Below, one piece after another: positions 1 to 7,598 of a stretch of DNA of 64,000 bases. The DNA is from Pseudomonas pudica. Its GTDB lineage: Bacteria; Pseudomonadota; Gammaproteobacteria; Pseudomonadales; Pseudomonadaceae. How positions within the stretch are numbered: position 1 is the stretch's first letter; each line of letters starts with the position of its first letter. The DNA is taken from contig NZ_JADLJS010000025.1 of assembly GCF_015680405.1 (NCBI RefSeq), forward strand, positions 1-64,000. Reading direction: 5' to 3'. Under the pieces are notes generated by a model, which searched no databases, was not told the DNA's origin, and saw only the letters and a list, made by a program, of their open reading frames with translations. The translations under genes were made by a program, and so were the position numbers.

Positions 1-46
1 TGAGATGGCTGTGAGCTTGAATTGCTCTGTGTATTTGCCCATAGGT

Positions 47-84
47 CCCCCAAGGGTTGGATTTTTTGTCCAACTTCTTGGGGG
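47..84. other. strong hairpin (8 bp plus 5 bp stems)
   Basis: CCCCCAAG (47-54) pairs with CTTGGGGG (77-84), and inside it TTGGA (57-61) pairs with TCCAA (69-73) around a short T-rich loop. No T-tract follows on the plus strand, so this is not a classic terminator. It may end or stabilise a transcript from a gene left of the window. Confidence 0.5.
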
Positions 85-94
85 CAGTCCACCT

Positions 95-189
95 TGTAGG
101 AGCAGCCTTGTGCTGCGAAGAAGCCATTACTGCAGAAGAACATCTGCTGCCCTACTGTCCTCTTCGCAGCACAAGGCTGCTCCTACAGG
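95..189. repeat. REP inverted pair
   Basis: Two facing copies of the Pseudomonas REP-type sequence (GTAGGAGCAGCCTTGTGCTG, and its complement ending CTCCTAC) are separated by about 40 bases. A single more degenerate copy of another variant (GGAGCCGGCTTGCCGGCGATA) follows at 224-260. Such pairs can fold into long hairpins and commonly sit between genes in P. putida. Confidence 0.8.
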
Positions 190-270
190 TTATGCGCATG
201 ACTTCAAGCCGATGCGGTCGAGGCGGGAGCCGGCTTGCCGGCGATAAGGCCGGTACGGCCACCACATCAA

Positions 271-972
271 TTACTTGTGTGACAAAGGCCAAAGGCCATT
301 GAGATCCAGAGCTTCCAGTACAAGCTCGGGCTCCCTCTGCGGCCACTGCCGCAGCAGCTCTTCTGCCGCACTCTGCGGCGTCCATGCCTCCGGTATCGCG
401 TGCGCCGATGTTACAGGTGTTTTCAACGACTGCGGTCCCACCACGGTCAGCTCAACCCCTTGCGCCTTCAACGCCTGGCGTTGCTCGCGCATCCATTGCG
501 GCATGTTGTTCCAGCCTGCAGGCACCTGCGTCGGTGCATGCAATTGCAGCGCCGAATAACGGTTGAATACCGCCATCACCTGCGGCGAGTCACCCTTCGC
601 CAGCAAAGGCAGCGCACTGGCCAGGCAATGCTCGCCGGCCAATTGGTTGTCAGTGACGATAGCCTCGAACAACTCGCTGTCCGCCACATCGTCCGCCAGG
701 TAATCGCTGGTACCCGCATTGATGATCAAGCCGTCCAGTGCGCACCAGGCATGGCATATCTGCTGGCCGGCCTGGGCCGCCTGATGCTCTTCGTGCAGCT
801 GCCACGGCACGCGCAGCAGCTGGCTGCCATAGCGCTCAGCCAAGGCATCCAGTGCCTCGCCATGTTTGGCGCTTGCAGCTACCCGATGTCCTTGCTCGAG
901 CAACTCTTCCACTAACGCCAGGCCTAGTCCATTGCCTGCTCCCGTCACCCAGATACTGCGTGCGTTGTTCAA
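271..972 (-). CDS. SDR-family protein lacking the usual catalytic residues
   Basis: This 233-residue Rossmann-fold protein is of the short-chain dehydrogenase/reductase type. The glycine-rich nucleotide motif TGAGNGLG is at residues 10-17 and the NAG motif at 85-87, so NAD(P) binding looks intact. The catalytic Tyr-x-x-x-Lys expected around residues 135-175 is absent: the region reads NRYSALQLH, then WNNMPQWM. Its start overlaps the stop of phrB by 4 bases, so it is the last gene of the DUF523-MerR-phrB-SDR operon and should share its light control. It may be a non-catalytic or altered-activity SDR; the substrate is unknown. Confidence 0.85.
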   Translation of the reverse strand: MNNARSIWVTGAGNGLGLALVEELLEQGHRVAASAKHGEALDALAERYGSQLLRVPWQLHEEHQAAQAGQQICHAWCALDGLIINAGTSDYLADDVADSELFEAIVTDNQLAGEHCLASALPLLAKGDSPQVMAVFNRYSALQLHAPTQVPAGWNNMPQWMREQRQALKAQGVELTVVGPQSLKTPVTSAHAIPEAWTPQSAAEELLRQWPQREPELVLEALDLNGLWPLSHK

Positions 973-2411
973 GATGCTGCCCTCTGATACTGCCGGCGCG
1001 GGAGGTTCTTGAATGCCTCCAGTGCGCGCTGACGACTTCTGTCGAGATCGACAATTGGACTGTGGTAGGAATATCTAGCAAAAAGATCGGCCGACTTCAT
1101 GGGGAAATGAATGGCTTTTTCATCCAGCCCCTGCAATTCCGGTAGCCAGTGCCGAATGAAACGCCCCTGCGGGTCGAAACGCTGCGACTGTGAAACCGGG
1201 TTGAAGATGCGGAAGTAGGGCACTGCGTCGGTGCCTGTGGATGCGCTCCACTGCCAGCCGCCGTTGTTGGCGGCCAGGTCGCCGTCTATCAGGTGGCGCA
1301 TGAAATGCCGCTCGCCCTTGCGCCAGTCGATCAACAGGTTCTTGCTGAGGAACATGGCCACGATCATGCGCAGGCGGTTGTGCATCCACCCTGTATCCAG
1401 CATTTGGCGCATGGCGGCGTCGATGATCGGGAAGCCGGTTCGGCCCTGTTCCCAGGCTTCGAGGTCGTCCGGTGCGTCGCGCCAGGGCAGCGCTTCGGTC
1501 TGGGCGCGGAAGGCGCGGTGACGCGAGACCTGTGGATAACCAGTCAGGATATGTTTGTAGAATTCACGCCAGAGCAGTTCGTTGATCCAGGTTTGCACAC
1601 CGCTGCTGCCGCTGTCGAACTCGCCGCGGTTGCTGGCCAGGGCACCGTGCAGGCACTGGCGCGGCGAGATCACGCCTGCGGCGAGGTAGGCCGAGAGCTG
1701 GCTGGTGCCGGGCTTGGCAGGCAAGTCACGCAGCTGTTGGTAGTCGTCGATGGTATCGTCGAGAAAACGGGTCAGCCGCGCCTGCGCTTCGGCTTCGCCG
1801 GCCGGCCAGTGGTCGCGCAGTGCTTGCGCAGGTTTTTCGAAGCCGTCCACATGCTGAGGGATCGGGTCGCTGCTGACCTGCAACGGTGCCTGACGTTTCA
1901 CCCGGTGAGCCAAGGCGGGGAGGCTGCGGTGCAGGTGCTCCAGGCAGTTCTTCTTGAACTGGCTGAACACCTGGAAATAGTCGCCGCTGCGGGTAAGGAT
2001 GGTGCCAGGGCGGAACAACAGCTGGTCGAGGTGGCTGTGGGCCTGGATGGACGACTTTTCCAGCAGCGTGCGGGTGGCGTCGTCGCGACGTTGCTCGTTG
2101 ATGCCGTACTCTTCGTTCCAGTGCACGCTTTGCACCTGATGTTGGCGACAGACGTCGAGTACGGCCTGTGGCGCCTGGTCCCAGGTGTCGATCTTGCGGA
2201 TCAGCAGGGGGATGTTCAGTCGCTCCAGCGACTGGCGTAGGTCGCGCAGGTTTCGCAGCCAGAAGTCGACTTTGCAGGCGGCGTCGTCGTGGGCCAGCCA
2301 TTGCCCGGGGCTCACCAGCCACAGGGCGAGGGTCGGGCCGCGTTCGCTGGCGGCGCTGAGCGCGGTGTTGTCATCGATGCGCAGGTCGCTGCGCAGCCAG
2401 GTCAGGTGCAT
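969..2411 (-). CDS. phrB: deoxyribodipyrimidine photolyase
   Basis: Class I CPD photolyase of 480 residues, which uses blue light and reduced FAD to split cyclobutane pyrimidine dimers in DNA. The N-terminal antenna-binding domain begins MHLTWLRSDLRIDDNTAL. The C-terminal FAD/DNA-binding part carries the family signatures WMHNRLRM, LLIDWRKGE and the Trp-rich NGGWQWSASTGTDA segment, followed by FNPVSQ. Length fits the family (about 470-480). The gene overlaps the MerR gene upstream by 10 bases and the SDR gene downstream by 4, indicating one operon. E. coli phr likewise lies next to a DUF1722 gene (ybgA). Confidence 0.97.
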   Translation of the reverse strand: MHLTWLRSDLRIDDNTALSAASERGPTLALWLVSPGQWLAHDDAACKVDFWLRNLRDLRQSLERLNIPLLIRKIDTWDQAPQAVLDVCRQHQVQSVHWNEEYGINEQRRDDATRTLLEKSSIQAHSHLDQLLFRPGTILTRSGDYFQVFSQFKKNCLEHLHRSLPALAHRVKRQAPLQVSSDPIPQHVDGFEKPAQALRDHWPAGEAEAQARLTRFLDDTIDDYQQLRDLPAKPGTSQLSAYLAAGVISPRQCLHGALASNRGEFDSGSSGVQTWINELLWREFYKHILTGYPQVSRHRAFRAQTEALPWRDAPDDLEAWEQGRTGFPIIDAAMRQMLDTGWMHNRLRMIVAMFLSKNLLIDWRKGERHFMRHLIDGDLAANNGGWQWSASTGTDAVPYFRIFNPVSQSQRFDPQGRFIRHWLPELQGLDEKAIHFPMKSADLFARYSYHSPIVDLDRSRQRALEAFKNLPRRQYQRAAS

Positions 2412-3301
2412 GGTGCGATCATCTCTCCAGGCTGGCGGCCGTGGGCTTGCAGCAAACGCAATGCCGCCTGTGGGGTATCGAACAGGGCAAGGTTGGGTAG
2501 CCTGAGGGCACGCAGGCGGGCTTCATGCAGTGCCAGCGTCGGTCCGCCGACCAAGGTCGGCACGAGCAGGTTGGACAGGGTACGTTGCAGCGCCTTGTCA
2601 TCGATGCGTGGCCCCAGGTGCAGCAGCACGGCTCGCGGCTTGAGCATGGTGACGGCGCGTTGCAGATGCGCGCCGGTGATGGTGTGCTCCAGCACTTCGA
2701 CCGGCAGGCCGTTGCTGGTGAACAGCCAGGCGCACAACCACAAATCGGGGCTGAAGGTGTGTTCGCTATCTTCGGCCAGCAAGATGGCAGGGCCTTGCAG
2801 CAACTGGTTGTCGTGGTAGACCCGGGCGCCCAGCTTGCTGCGCAGCCAGCTGTGGAAAAACACCTGCTCCAGCCGTGCATTGAAATAGTTGCGCCAGCGC
2901 AGGTCGAGGAGATCGAGCAGTGGCAACAGCAATTGTTCGCACAGCGTGACGGCCGGATACAGGGCCATGGCCTGGTTGAGCTGCTGGTCGAGGGCGCGCT
3001 GCGACAGCGTTGCGATGGCTTCGATCAGCTGGAGCTGCCGGGCTTGCCAGTCGCCTTTCGGTGGCGAGCTGGCCGGCTTGTCGAGCAGCTCGCGTACCTG
3101 GCCGACGGAGGCGCCGCGTTGCAGCCAGGCCAGGATCGCCTCGACGCGTTCGACCTGCTCCAGCGGATACAGGCGATGGCCCTTGGCGGTACGCTGGGGC
3201 TTGAGCAGGCCGTAGCGGCGCTCCCAGGCGCGCAGGGTGACGGGATTGACGCCGGTGCGGCGAGCCAGTTCGCCGATGGGCAACAGGATTTCAGACGGCA
3301 T
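2402..3301 (-). CDS. pplR1: MerR-family regulator, class II LitR type
   Basis: This 299-residue regulator has an N-terminal MerR helix-turn-helix (IGELARRTGVNPVTLRAWERR at about residues 7-27, then RRYGLLKP and a TAKGHRLYP wing). Its C-terminal region resembles the cobalamin-binding half of LitR/CarH proteins, but I see no ExHxxG-type B12 ligand motif. That is the published pattern for class II LitR (PplR) proteins of P. putida, which act with separate short LOV photoreceptors. Position beside phrB points to PplR1, itself reported as photoinducible. It overlaps the DUF523 gene by 11 bases and phrB by 10. The symbol is by context and homology; the MerR assignment is secure. Confidence 0.85.
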   Translation of the reverse strand: MPSEILLPIGELARRTGVNPVTLRAWERRYGLLKPQRTAKGHRLYPLEQVERVEAILAWLQRGASVGQVRELLDKPASSPPKGDWQARQLQLIEAIATLSQRALDQQLNQAMALYPAVTLCEQLLLPLLDLLDLRWRNYFNARLEQVFFHSWLRSKLGARVYHDNQLLQGPAILLAEDSEHTFSPDLWLCAWLFTSNGLPVEVLEHTITGAHLQRAVTMLKPRAVLLHLGPRIDDKALQRTLSNLLVPTLVGGPTLALHEARLRALRLPNLALFDTPQAALRLLQAHGRQPGEMIAPCT

Positions 3302-4259
3302 TGCGCAAGCCCAGGCGCTCGGGATGCGGCTGCAGGTAGGCCTGCTGCTGCAGATACGGATCGGGGTGCTTGCGCAAATGGTGCTTGAGCAGGGTCAACG
3401 GCACTATCAGAGGCACAACGCCCTGCTGGTACTGGCCGATGATGGCTTGCAGCTCGGCTTTGTCCTGCTGTGTGAGGGTATCTTTGAAGTAGCCGCTCAG
3501 ATGCTGCAGCACGTTGCAATGAGTGCCGCGGCTGGCACAGCGACGCAGAGCTTGCATCAACTGGCTGAAATAGCGCGGGCCGAAGCTTTGCGGGTCATCG
3601 TCCTTGCTCATGCTGCCGAGCATGCGCCCGAGGCTGCGGTAGGCCTGCGGGTTGTTAGCCATCAGCAGGTACTTGTAGCGCGAATGGAACCGTACCAGGG
3701 CGCCACGGCTCAGGCCTTCGGCCAGCAGGCGCTGCCAGTCGGCGTAGGCGTACACGCGGCTGATGAAGTTCTCGCGCAGCACAGGGTCGTGCAGGCGGCC
3801 TTCTTCTTCCACCGGCAGGTCCGGGCGCCGTGCGCAGAACGCCTGGGCGTATACGCCCCGCCCACCGTGCAAGGCCGGGTGGCCATTTTCCTGGTACACC
3901 TTGACCCGTTCCAGGCCACAGGAAGGCGATTTCTGCATGAAGATGTAGCCGCAGATATCGTCGAGTTCGACTGCCATTTGCTCGCCGTAGCTGCGCAGAG
4001 GGCCGGTCAGGTCCATGCCGGGGTTGCGGGTACCTACCACTTCCGGCCGGTCGGGGTTGCCGACCAGGCGGATCGGGTCGCGCGGTACGCCCAGGCCGAT
4101 GGCCACCTCCGGGCACACTGGTAACCAGTCGAAATGTTCCTCGAGTTGCATACGGCACAGGTCGGAGGCCTTGTGGCCGCCGTTATAGCGCACGCTGTGC
4201 CCGGTCAGGCAGGCGCTGATGGCGATGCGCGGCTTGCTGTGGGCGGATGGGTCGTGCAT
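3291..4259 (-). CDS. DUF523 and DUF1722 (YbgA-type) fusion protein
   Basis: Protein of 322 residues. The N-terminal DUF523 half begins after a short leader with ISACLTGHSVRYNGGHK and contains conserved cysteines, including SPSCGLERVKVY at about 114-125. The C-terminal half (about 190-310) is DUF1722, the domain of E. coli YbgA encoded upstream of phr. The biochemical role is not established. It is the first gene of the four-gene overlapping operon ending in phrB and SDR, and it lies directly behind two PplR-type boxes, so light induction is expected. A role in photodamage or light response is inference from context. Confidence 0.9.
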   Translation of the reverse strand: MHDPSAHSKPRIAISACLTGHSVRYNGGHKASDLCRMQLEEHFDWLPVCPEVAIGLGVPRDPIRLVGNPDRPEVVGTRNPGMDLTGPLRSYGEQMAVELDDICGYIFMQKSPSCGLERVKVYQENGHPALHGGRGVYAQAFCARRPDLPVEEEGRLHDPVLRENFISRVYAYADWQRLLAEGLSRGALVRFHSRYKYLLMANNPQAYRSLGRMLGSMSKDDDPQSFGPRYFSQLMQALRRCASRGTHCNVLQHLSGYFKDTLTQQDKAELQAIIGQYQQGVVPLIVPLTLLKHHLRKHPDPYLQQQAYLQPHPERLGLRNAV

Positions 4260-4278
4260 GGGCTGTCTCCAAGAAACC

Positions 4279-4302
4279 TGTACGAGACCAAAAATTTGTA
4301 CA
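4279..4302 (-). promoter_or_regulatory. PplR (LitR)-type operator, near-consensus
   Basis: Read on the minus strand this is TGTACA, 12 bases, CGTACA: one mismatch to the reported PplR1 direct-repeat consensus T(G/A)TACA-N12-TGTA(C/T)A. The surrounding AACCTGTAC/TTGTACAGGTT bases also make it an inverted repeat. It lies 20-43 bases upstream of the DUF523 start codon, probably overlapping the transcript start. Confidence 0.7.
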
Positions 4303-4328
4303 GGTTCATTCCAGCACAGCCCGGAAGT

Positions 4329-4352
4329 TATGCAAACCAGTTTTTTTGTATA
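4329..4352 (-). promoter_or_regulatory. second PplR-type operator upstream of the phrB operon
   Basis: On the minus strand this reads TATACA, 12 bases, TGCATA: one mismatch to T(G/A)TACA-N12-TGTA(C/T)A. It sits 50 bases (centre to centre) from the box at 4279-4302, in the spacer between the renalase stop and the DUF523 start. Two tandem boxes suggest cooperative control. Confidence 0.65.
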
Positions 4353-4360
4353 ACCCTACA

Positions 4361-5347
4361 TCACTCGAGGTGTTCGAGCAGCCGACGCGCTGCTTCCTGG
4401 CCGCTGAGCCAGGCGCCTTCGACACGGCCGGACAGGCACCAGTCGCCGCACGCGTACAAGCCCTGGTCAGCATCGGCCAGCGCACCCCATTCATGGTTGC
4501 TGCTCGGGCGGGCATACAGCCAGCGGTGGGCCAAGGCAAACGTAGGGGCCGGCACCACGCAGCCAACCAGTTCGGCGAACTCTCCCCACAGCTGTTCGAT
4601 CACTTCTTCCTTGGGCAGGTCGATGTGTTGCCGGCTCCAGTCCGGGGTGGCGTGCAGTACCCAGGTGTCGAGGTGCTCGTCGCGCCCAGGCTTGCTGCGG
4701 TTGCGCGCCAGCCAGTCGAGCGGGTTGTCCTGCACGAAGCAGCCTTGCATCGGGGTGTCCAGCGGGGTCTGGAAGGCCAGGGCGACGGCCCAGGTGGGTT
4801 CCATCTGCACGCCGGCGGCAACCGCAGCGAGCTTCGGGGTAGAGGCCAGCAGCGGCGTGGCCTGCGGTGCCGGCACGGCGATCACCACGCGGCTGTAGGG
4901 GCCGTGGCTGCAGCCTTCGGTGTCCTGCAGGTGCCAGTACTGCTTGCCGCGGAACACTTCGGCGATGCGGCAACCGAAGTTGACCGTCACGTCCTTGAGA
5001 AGGCCGCGGGTGATTGCACTCATGCGCGGCACCCCCACCCAGCGCGTCTGCTCGTCGGGGGAGGGGCTGAGTTCACCATCGCGGTAATTGTACAGCTGTG
5101 GCTTCCATTGCTCGGCCCAACCAGCGGCAACCCACTGCTGTACCTGCTCGACAAAGCGCCGGTCACGGGCGGTGAAATACTGGGCGCCGAGGTCCAGCGC
5201 GCCAGCTTCGCTGCGCTTGCTGGCCATGCGCCCGCCACTGCCGTGGCCTTTGTCGAACAAATGCACGGATTGCCCGGCCTTCTGCAAGGCCTGGGCGGCT
5301 GACAGACCGGCGATACCGGCCCCGATGATGGCAATAGGTACTGTCAT
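4361..5347 (-). CDS. renalase-type FAD-dependent oxidoreductase
   Basis: Flavoprotein of 328 residues with an N-terminal FAD-binding Rossmann motif (IIGAGIAGLSAAQAL at about 6-20), the GGRMASKR segment and a C-terminal FAD motif CGDWCLSGRVEGAWLSGQ. It closely resembles, from memory, the bacterial renalase studied from P. savastanoi. Renalases oxidise mis-reduced NAD(P)H isomers (2- and 6-dihydro forms) back to NAD(P)+. The gene has its own PplR-type box at its promoter, so it is probably light-induced together with the downstream phrB operon. A light-dependent need for NAD(P)H repair is inference. Confidence 0.9.
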   Translation of the reverse strand: MTVPIAIIGAGIAGLSAAQALQKAGQSVHLFDKGHGSGGRMASKRSEAGALDLGAQYFTARDRRFVEQVQQWVAAGWAEQWKPQLYNYRDGELSPSPDEQTRWVGVPRMSAITRGLLKDVTVNFGCRIAEVFRGKQYWHLQDTEGCSHGPYSRVVIAVPAPQATPLLASTPKLAAVAAGVQMEPTWAVALAFQTPLDTPMQGCFVQDNPLDWLARNRSKPGRDEHLDTWVLHATPDWSRQHIDLPKEEVIEQLWGEFAELVGCVVPAPTFALAHRWLYARPSSNHEWGALADADQGLYACGDWCLSGRVEGAWLSGQEAARRLLEHLE

Positions 5348-5375
5348 GATGGCCTCTTCAAACCTTGCTGTAAGC

Positions 5376-5421
5376 AGACTACGCTGTCAGGCAAACCTGT
5401 ACAATGCTCAAATGTTGTATA
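5376..5421 (-). promoter_or_regulatory. exact PplR operator with overlapping promoter
   Basis: TGTACA (5398-5403), 12 bases, TGTATA (5416-5421) is an exact match to T(G/A)TACA-N12-TGTA(C/T)A, in either orientation. On the minus strand a -35 TTGTAC lies within the downstream half-site and, 17 bases on, a -10 TAGTCT occupies 5376-5381. This promoter points into the renalase gene (start 5347). It is also 112 bases upstream of the divergent TIGR01777-hemH pair. Confidence 0.75.
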
Positions 5422-5533
5422 AGGTTATTCCGTGTTGCAGGCAGGTTGGCCTATGTTTATCCGAGAGCGTCGGGTCAAAAAAGTGCCTTGATGTTAAAAA
5501 TAGACCACCGCCGCATTCTGCGAGGACACAGCC

Positions 5534-6439
5534 ATGCATATATTGCTGACAGGCGGCACCGGGTTGATCGGCAAGCACCTGTGCCAGTACTGGCTCGGCC
5601 AGGGTCATCGCCTGACGGTATGGAGCCGGCGACCCGAGCAGGTGCCGAAAATCTGTGGGGCCGGCGTGCGTGGCATTGCCCGCCTTGAGGAACTGGAGGC
5701 GGATGATCACCTGGACGCAGTGATCAACCTGGCCGGCGCGCCGATTGCCGATCGGCCTTGGACGGCGGCCCGGCGCAACCTGCTGTGGGCCAGCCGCGTC
5801 ACCCTCACCGAGCAGCTGCTGGCCTGGCTGGGTAGCCGCGAACAGCGCCCGGAAGTGCTGATCTCCGGCTCTGCGGTGGGCTGGTACGGAGACGGTGGCG
5901 AACGCGAGCTGACCGAGGCTTCACCGCCGGTGCGCGAAGATTTTGCCAGCCAGCTGTGCATCGCCTGGGAAGAGACGGCGCTGCGTTCCCAGGCCCAGGG
6001 CATTCGCGTGGTGCTGGTGCGTACCGGCTTGGTGCTGGCCAGTGACGGCGGCTTTTTGTCGCGCCTGCGGCTGCCCTTCAAACTGGGGCTGGGCGGGCCT
6101 TTGGGCGACGGGCGGCAGTGGATGCCTTGGGTCCATATAGAAGACCAGGTCGCCCTGATTGATTTTCTCTTGCAGCACAAGGATGCCAGCGGTCCTTATA
6201 ATGCCTGCGCCCCGGAGCCGGTGCGCAACCGCGAGTTTGCCAGGCGCCTGGGCCGCACCTTGCACCGGCCGGCGTTGCTGCCAGTGCCGGCACTGCTGCT
6301 CAGGGCCGGGCTGGGTGAACTGTCGACCCTGCTGCTCGGCGGCCAGCGCGCCCGCCCGGTACGCTTGCTGGCGGCAGGCTTCAACTTCCGCTTCAACGAT
6401 TTGCAATCGGCCCTGGACAACCTGTCCAGCCGCCTCTGA
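5534..6439 (+). CDS. TIGR01777-family NAD(P)-binding protein (YfcH-like)
   Basis: Protein of 301 residues of the TIGR01777/SulA-like family of extended SDR (epimerase) proteins, related to E. coli YfcH. The N-terminal motif LLTGGTGLIG (residues 4-13) binds nucleotide; INLAGAPIADRPW and SGSAVGWYGDGG are family signatures; the C-terminal DUF1731-like segment ends RLLAAGFNFRFNDLQSAL. An AGGA ribosome site lies just upstream. hemH begins 14 bases after its stop, so the two are likely co-transcribed. No defined reaction is known. Confidence 0.9.
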   Translation: MHILLTGGTGLIGKHLCQYWLGQGHRLTVWSRRPEQVPKICGAGVRGIARLEELEADDHLDAVINLAGAPIADRPWTAARRNLLWASRVTLTEQLLAWLGSREQRPEVLISGSAVGWYGDGGERELTEASPPVREDFASQLCIAWEETALRSQAQGIRVVLVRTGLVLASDGGFLSRLRLPFKLGLGGPLGDGRQWMPWVHIEDQVALIDFLLQHKDASGPYNACAPEPVRNREFARRLGRTLHRPALLPVPALLLRAGLGELSTLLLGGQRARPVRLLAAGFNFRFNDLQSALDNLSSRL

Positions 6440-6452
6440 CATAGGATGCTGC

Positions 6453-7466
6453 ATGACCGATCACGCCCTGCTGCTGGTCAACCTGGGTTCCCCGGCCTCC
6501 ACCTCGGTGGCTGATGTGCGCCGCTACCTCAACCAGTTCCTCATGGACCCGTACGTGATCGACCTGCCTTGGCCGGTGCGGCGCCTGCTGGTGTCGCTGA
6601 TCCTGATCAAGCGCCCTGAGCAATCGGCCCACGCCTATGGCTCGATCTGGTGGGAGGAGGGCTCGCCGCTTGTGGTGCTGACCCGTCGCCTGCAGGCGGC
6701 AATGGTCGAGCACTGGCCCCATGGCCCGGTGGAGATTGCCATGCGCTATGGCCAGCCGGCCTTGCCCGAGGTGCTGGAGCGTCTGGTCGCACAGGGGGTG
6801 CGCAAGGTGACCCTGGCACCGCTTTACCCACAGTTCGCCGACAGCACGGTGACCACTGTGGTGGAGCTGGCCAGGCAGACGGTCAGTGAACGCCAGTTGC
6901 CGTTGCAACTGCGCGTGCTGCAGCCGTTCTACGAGCACCCGGACTACATCGAGGCACTGGCGGCTAGCGCCAGGCCTTATCTGGAGCAGGATTACGACCA
7001 CCTGTTGCTGAGCTTCCATGGTTTGCCGGAGCGGCACCTGAAGAAGCTCTACCCGGCCGGCAAGCATGACCTGCGCGCGGCGGATTGTTGCGAAGGTGCC
7101 AGTGCCGAGGTGCGTGCGGTGTGTTATCGCGGGCAGTGTCTGGCCACGGCCAAGGCTTTTGCGCAGAAGCTGGGCATACCGGACGGCAAGTGGTCGGTAT
7201 CGTTCCAGTCGCGGCTCGGGCGCGACAAGTGGATCGAGCCTTACACCGAAACCCGGCTGGATGAACTGGCCAAGGCTGGGGTGAAGCGCTTGTTGGTGAT
7301 GTGCCCCGCGTTCGTTGCCGATTGCATCGAGACGCTGGAGGAGATCGGCATGCGCGGCAGCGAGCAGTTCGTCGAGGCCGGTGGGCGGGAGCTGGTGCTG
7401 GTGCCGTGCCTGAATGAACACCCGGAGTGGGTGAAAGCGCTGGCGGGGTTGTGCGAAAAAGCCTGA
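6453..7466 (+). CDS. hemH: ferrochelatase
   Basis: Ferrochelatase of 337 residues, inserting Fe2+ into protoporphyrin IX in the last step of haem synthesis. Signatures are LLLVNLGSP at the N-terminus, the catalytic-His segment LLSFHGLPERH (about 187-197) and CPAFVADCIETLEEIG near the C-terminus. The start at 6453 is chosen because it gives the family N-terminus; the frame is open further upstream but overlaps the preceding gene. It follows the TIGR01777 gene closely. Its substrate is a photosensitiser, which makes the nearby light operator notable. Confidence 0.97.
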   Translation: MTDHALLLVNLGSPASTSVADVRRYLNQFLMDPYVIDLPWPVRRLLVSLILIKRPEQSAHAYGSIWWEEGSPLVVLTRRLQAAMVEHWPHGPVEIAMRYGQPALPEVLERLVAQGVRKVTLAPLYPQFADSTVTTVVELARQTVSERQLPLQLRVLQPFYEHPDYIEALAASARPYLEQDYDHLLLSFHGLPERHLKKLYPAGKHDLRAADCCEGASAEVRAVCYRGQCLATAKAFAQKLGIPDGKWSVSFQSRLGRDKWIEPYTETRLDELAKAGVKRLLVMCPAFVADCIETLEEIGMRGSEQFVEAGGRELVLVPCLNEHPEWVKALAGLCEKA

Positions 7467-7478
7467 CTTCCAGGTTGC

Positions 7479-7588
7479 CTGTACCGGCCCTATCGCCGGC
7501 AAGCCAGCTCCCACAGGATGCTCACAGTTCTCCAAACCTGTGGGATACCTTTGGGAGCTGGCTTGCCGGCGATAGGGCCAGATCAGGC
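7479..7588. repeat. REP inverted pair between hemH and uraA
   Basis: Two facing copies of the variant CGCCGGCAAGCCAGCTCCCACA lie about 30 bases apart between the convergent ends of hemH and uraA. They probably form a hairpin protecting or terminating both transcripts. Confidence 0.85.
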
Positions 7589-7598
7589 TAAAGCCGGA

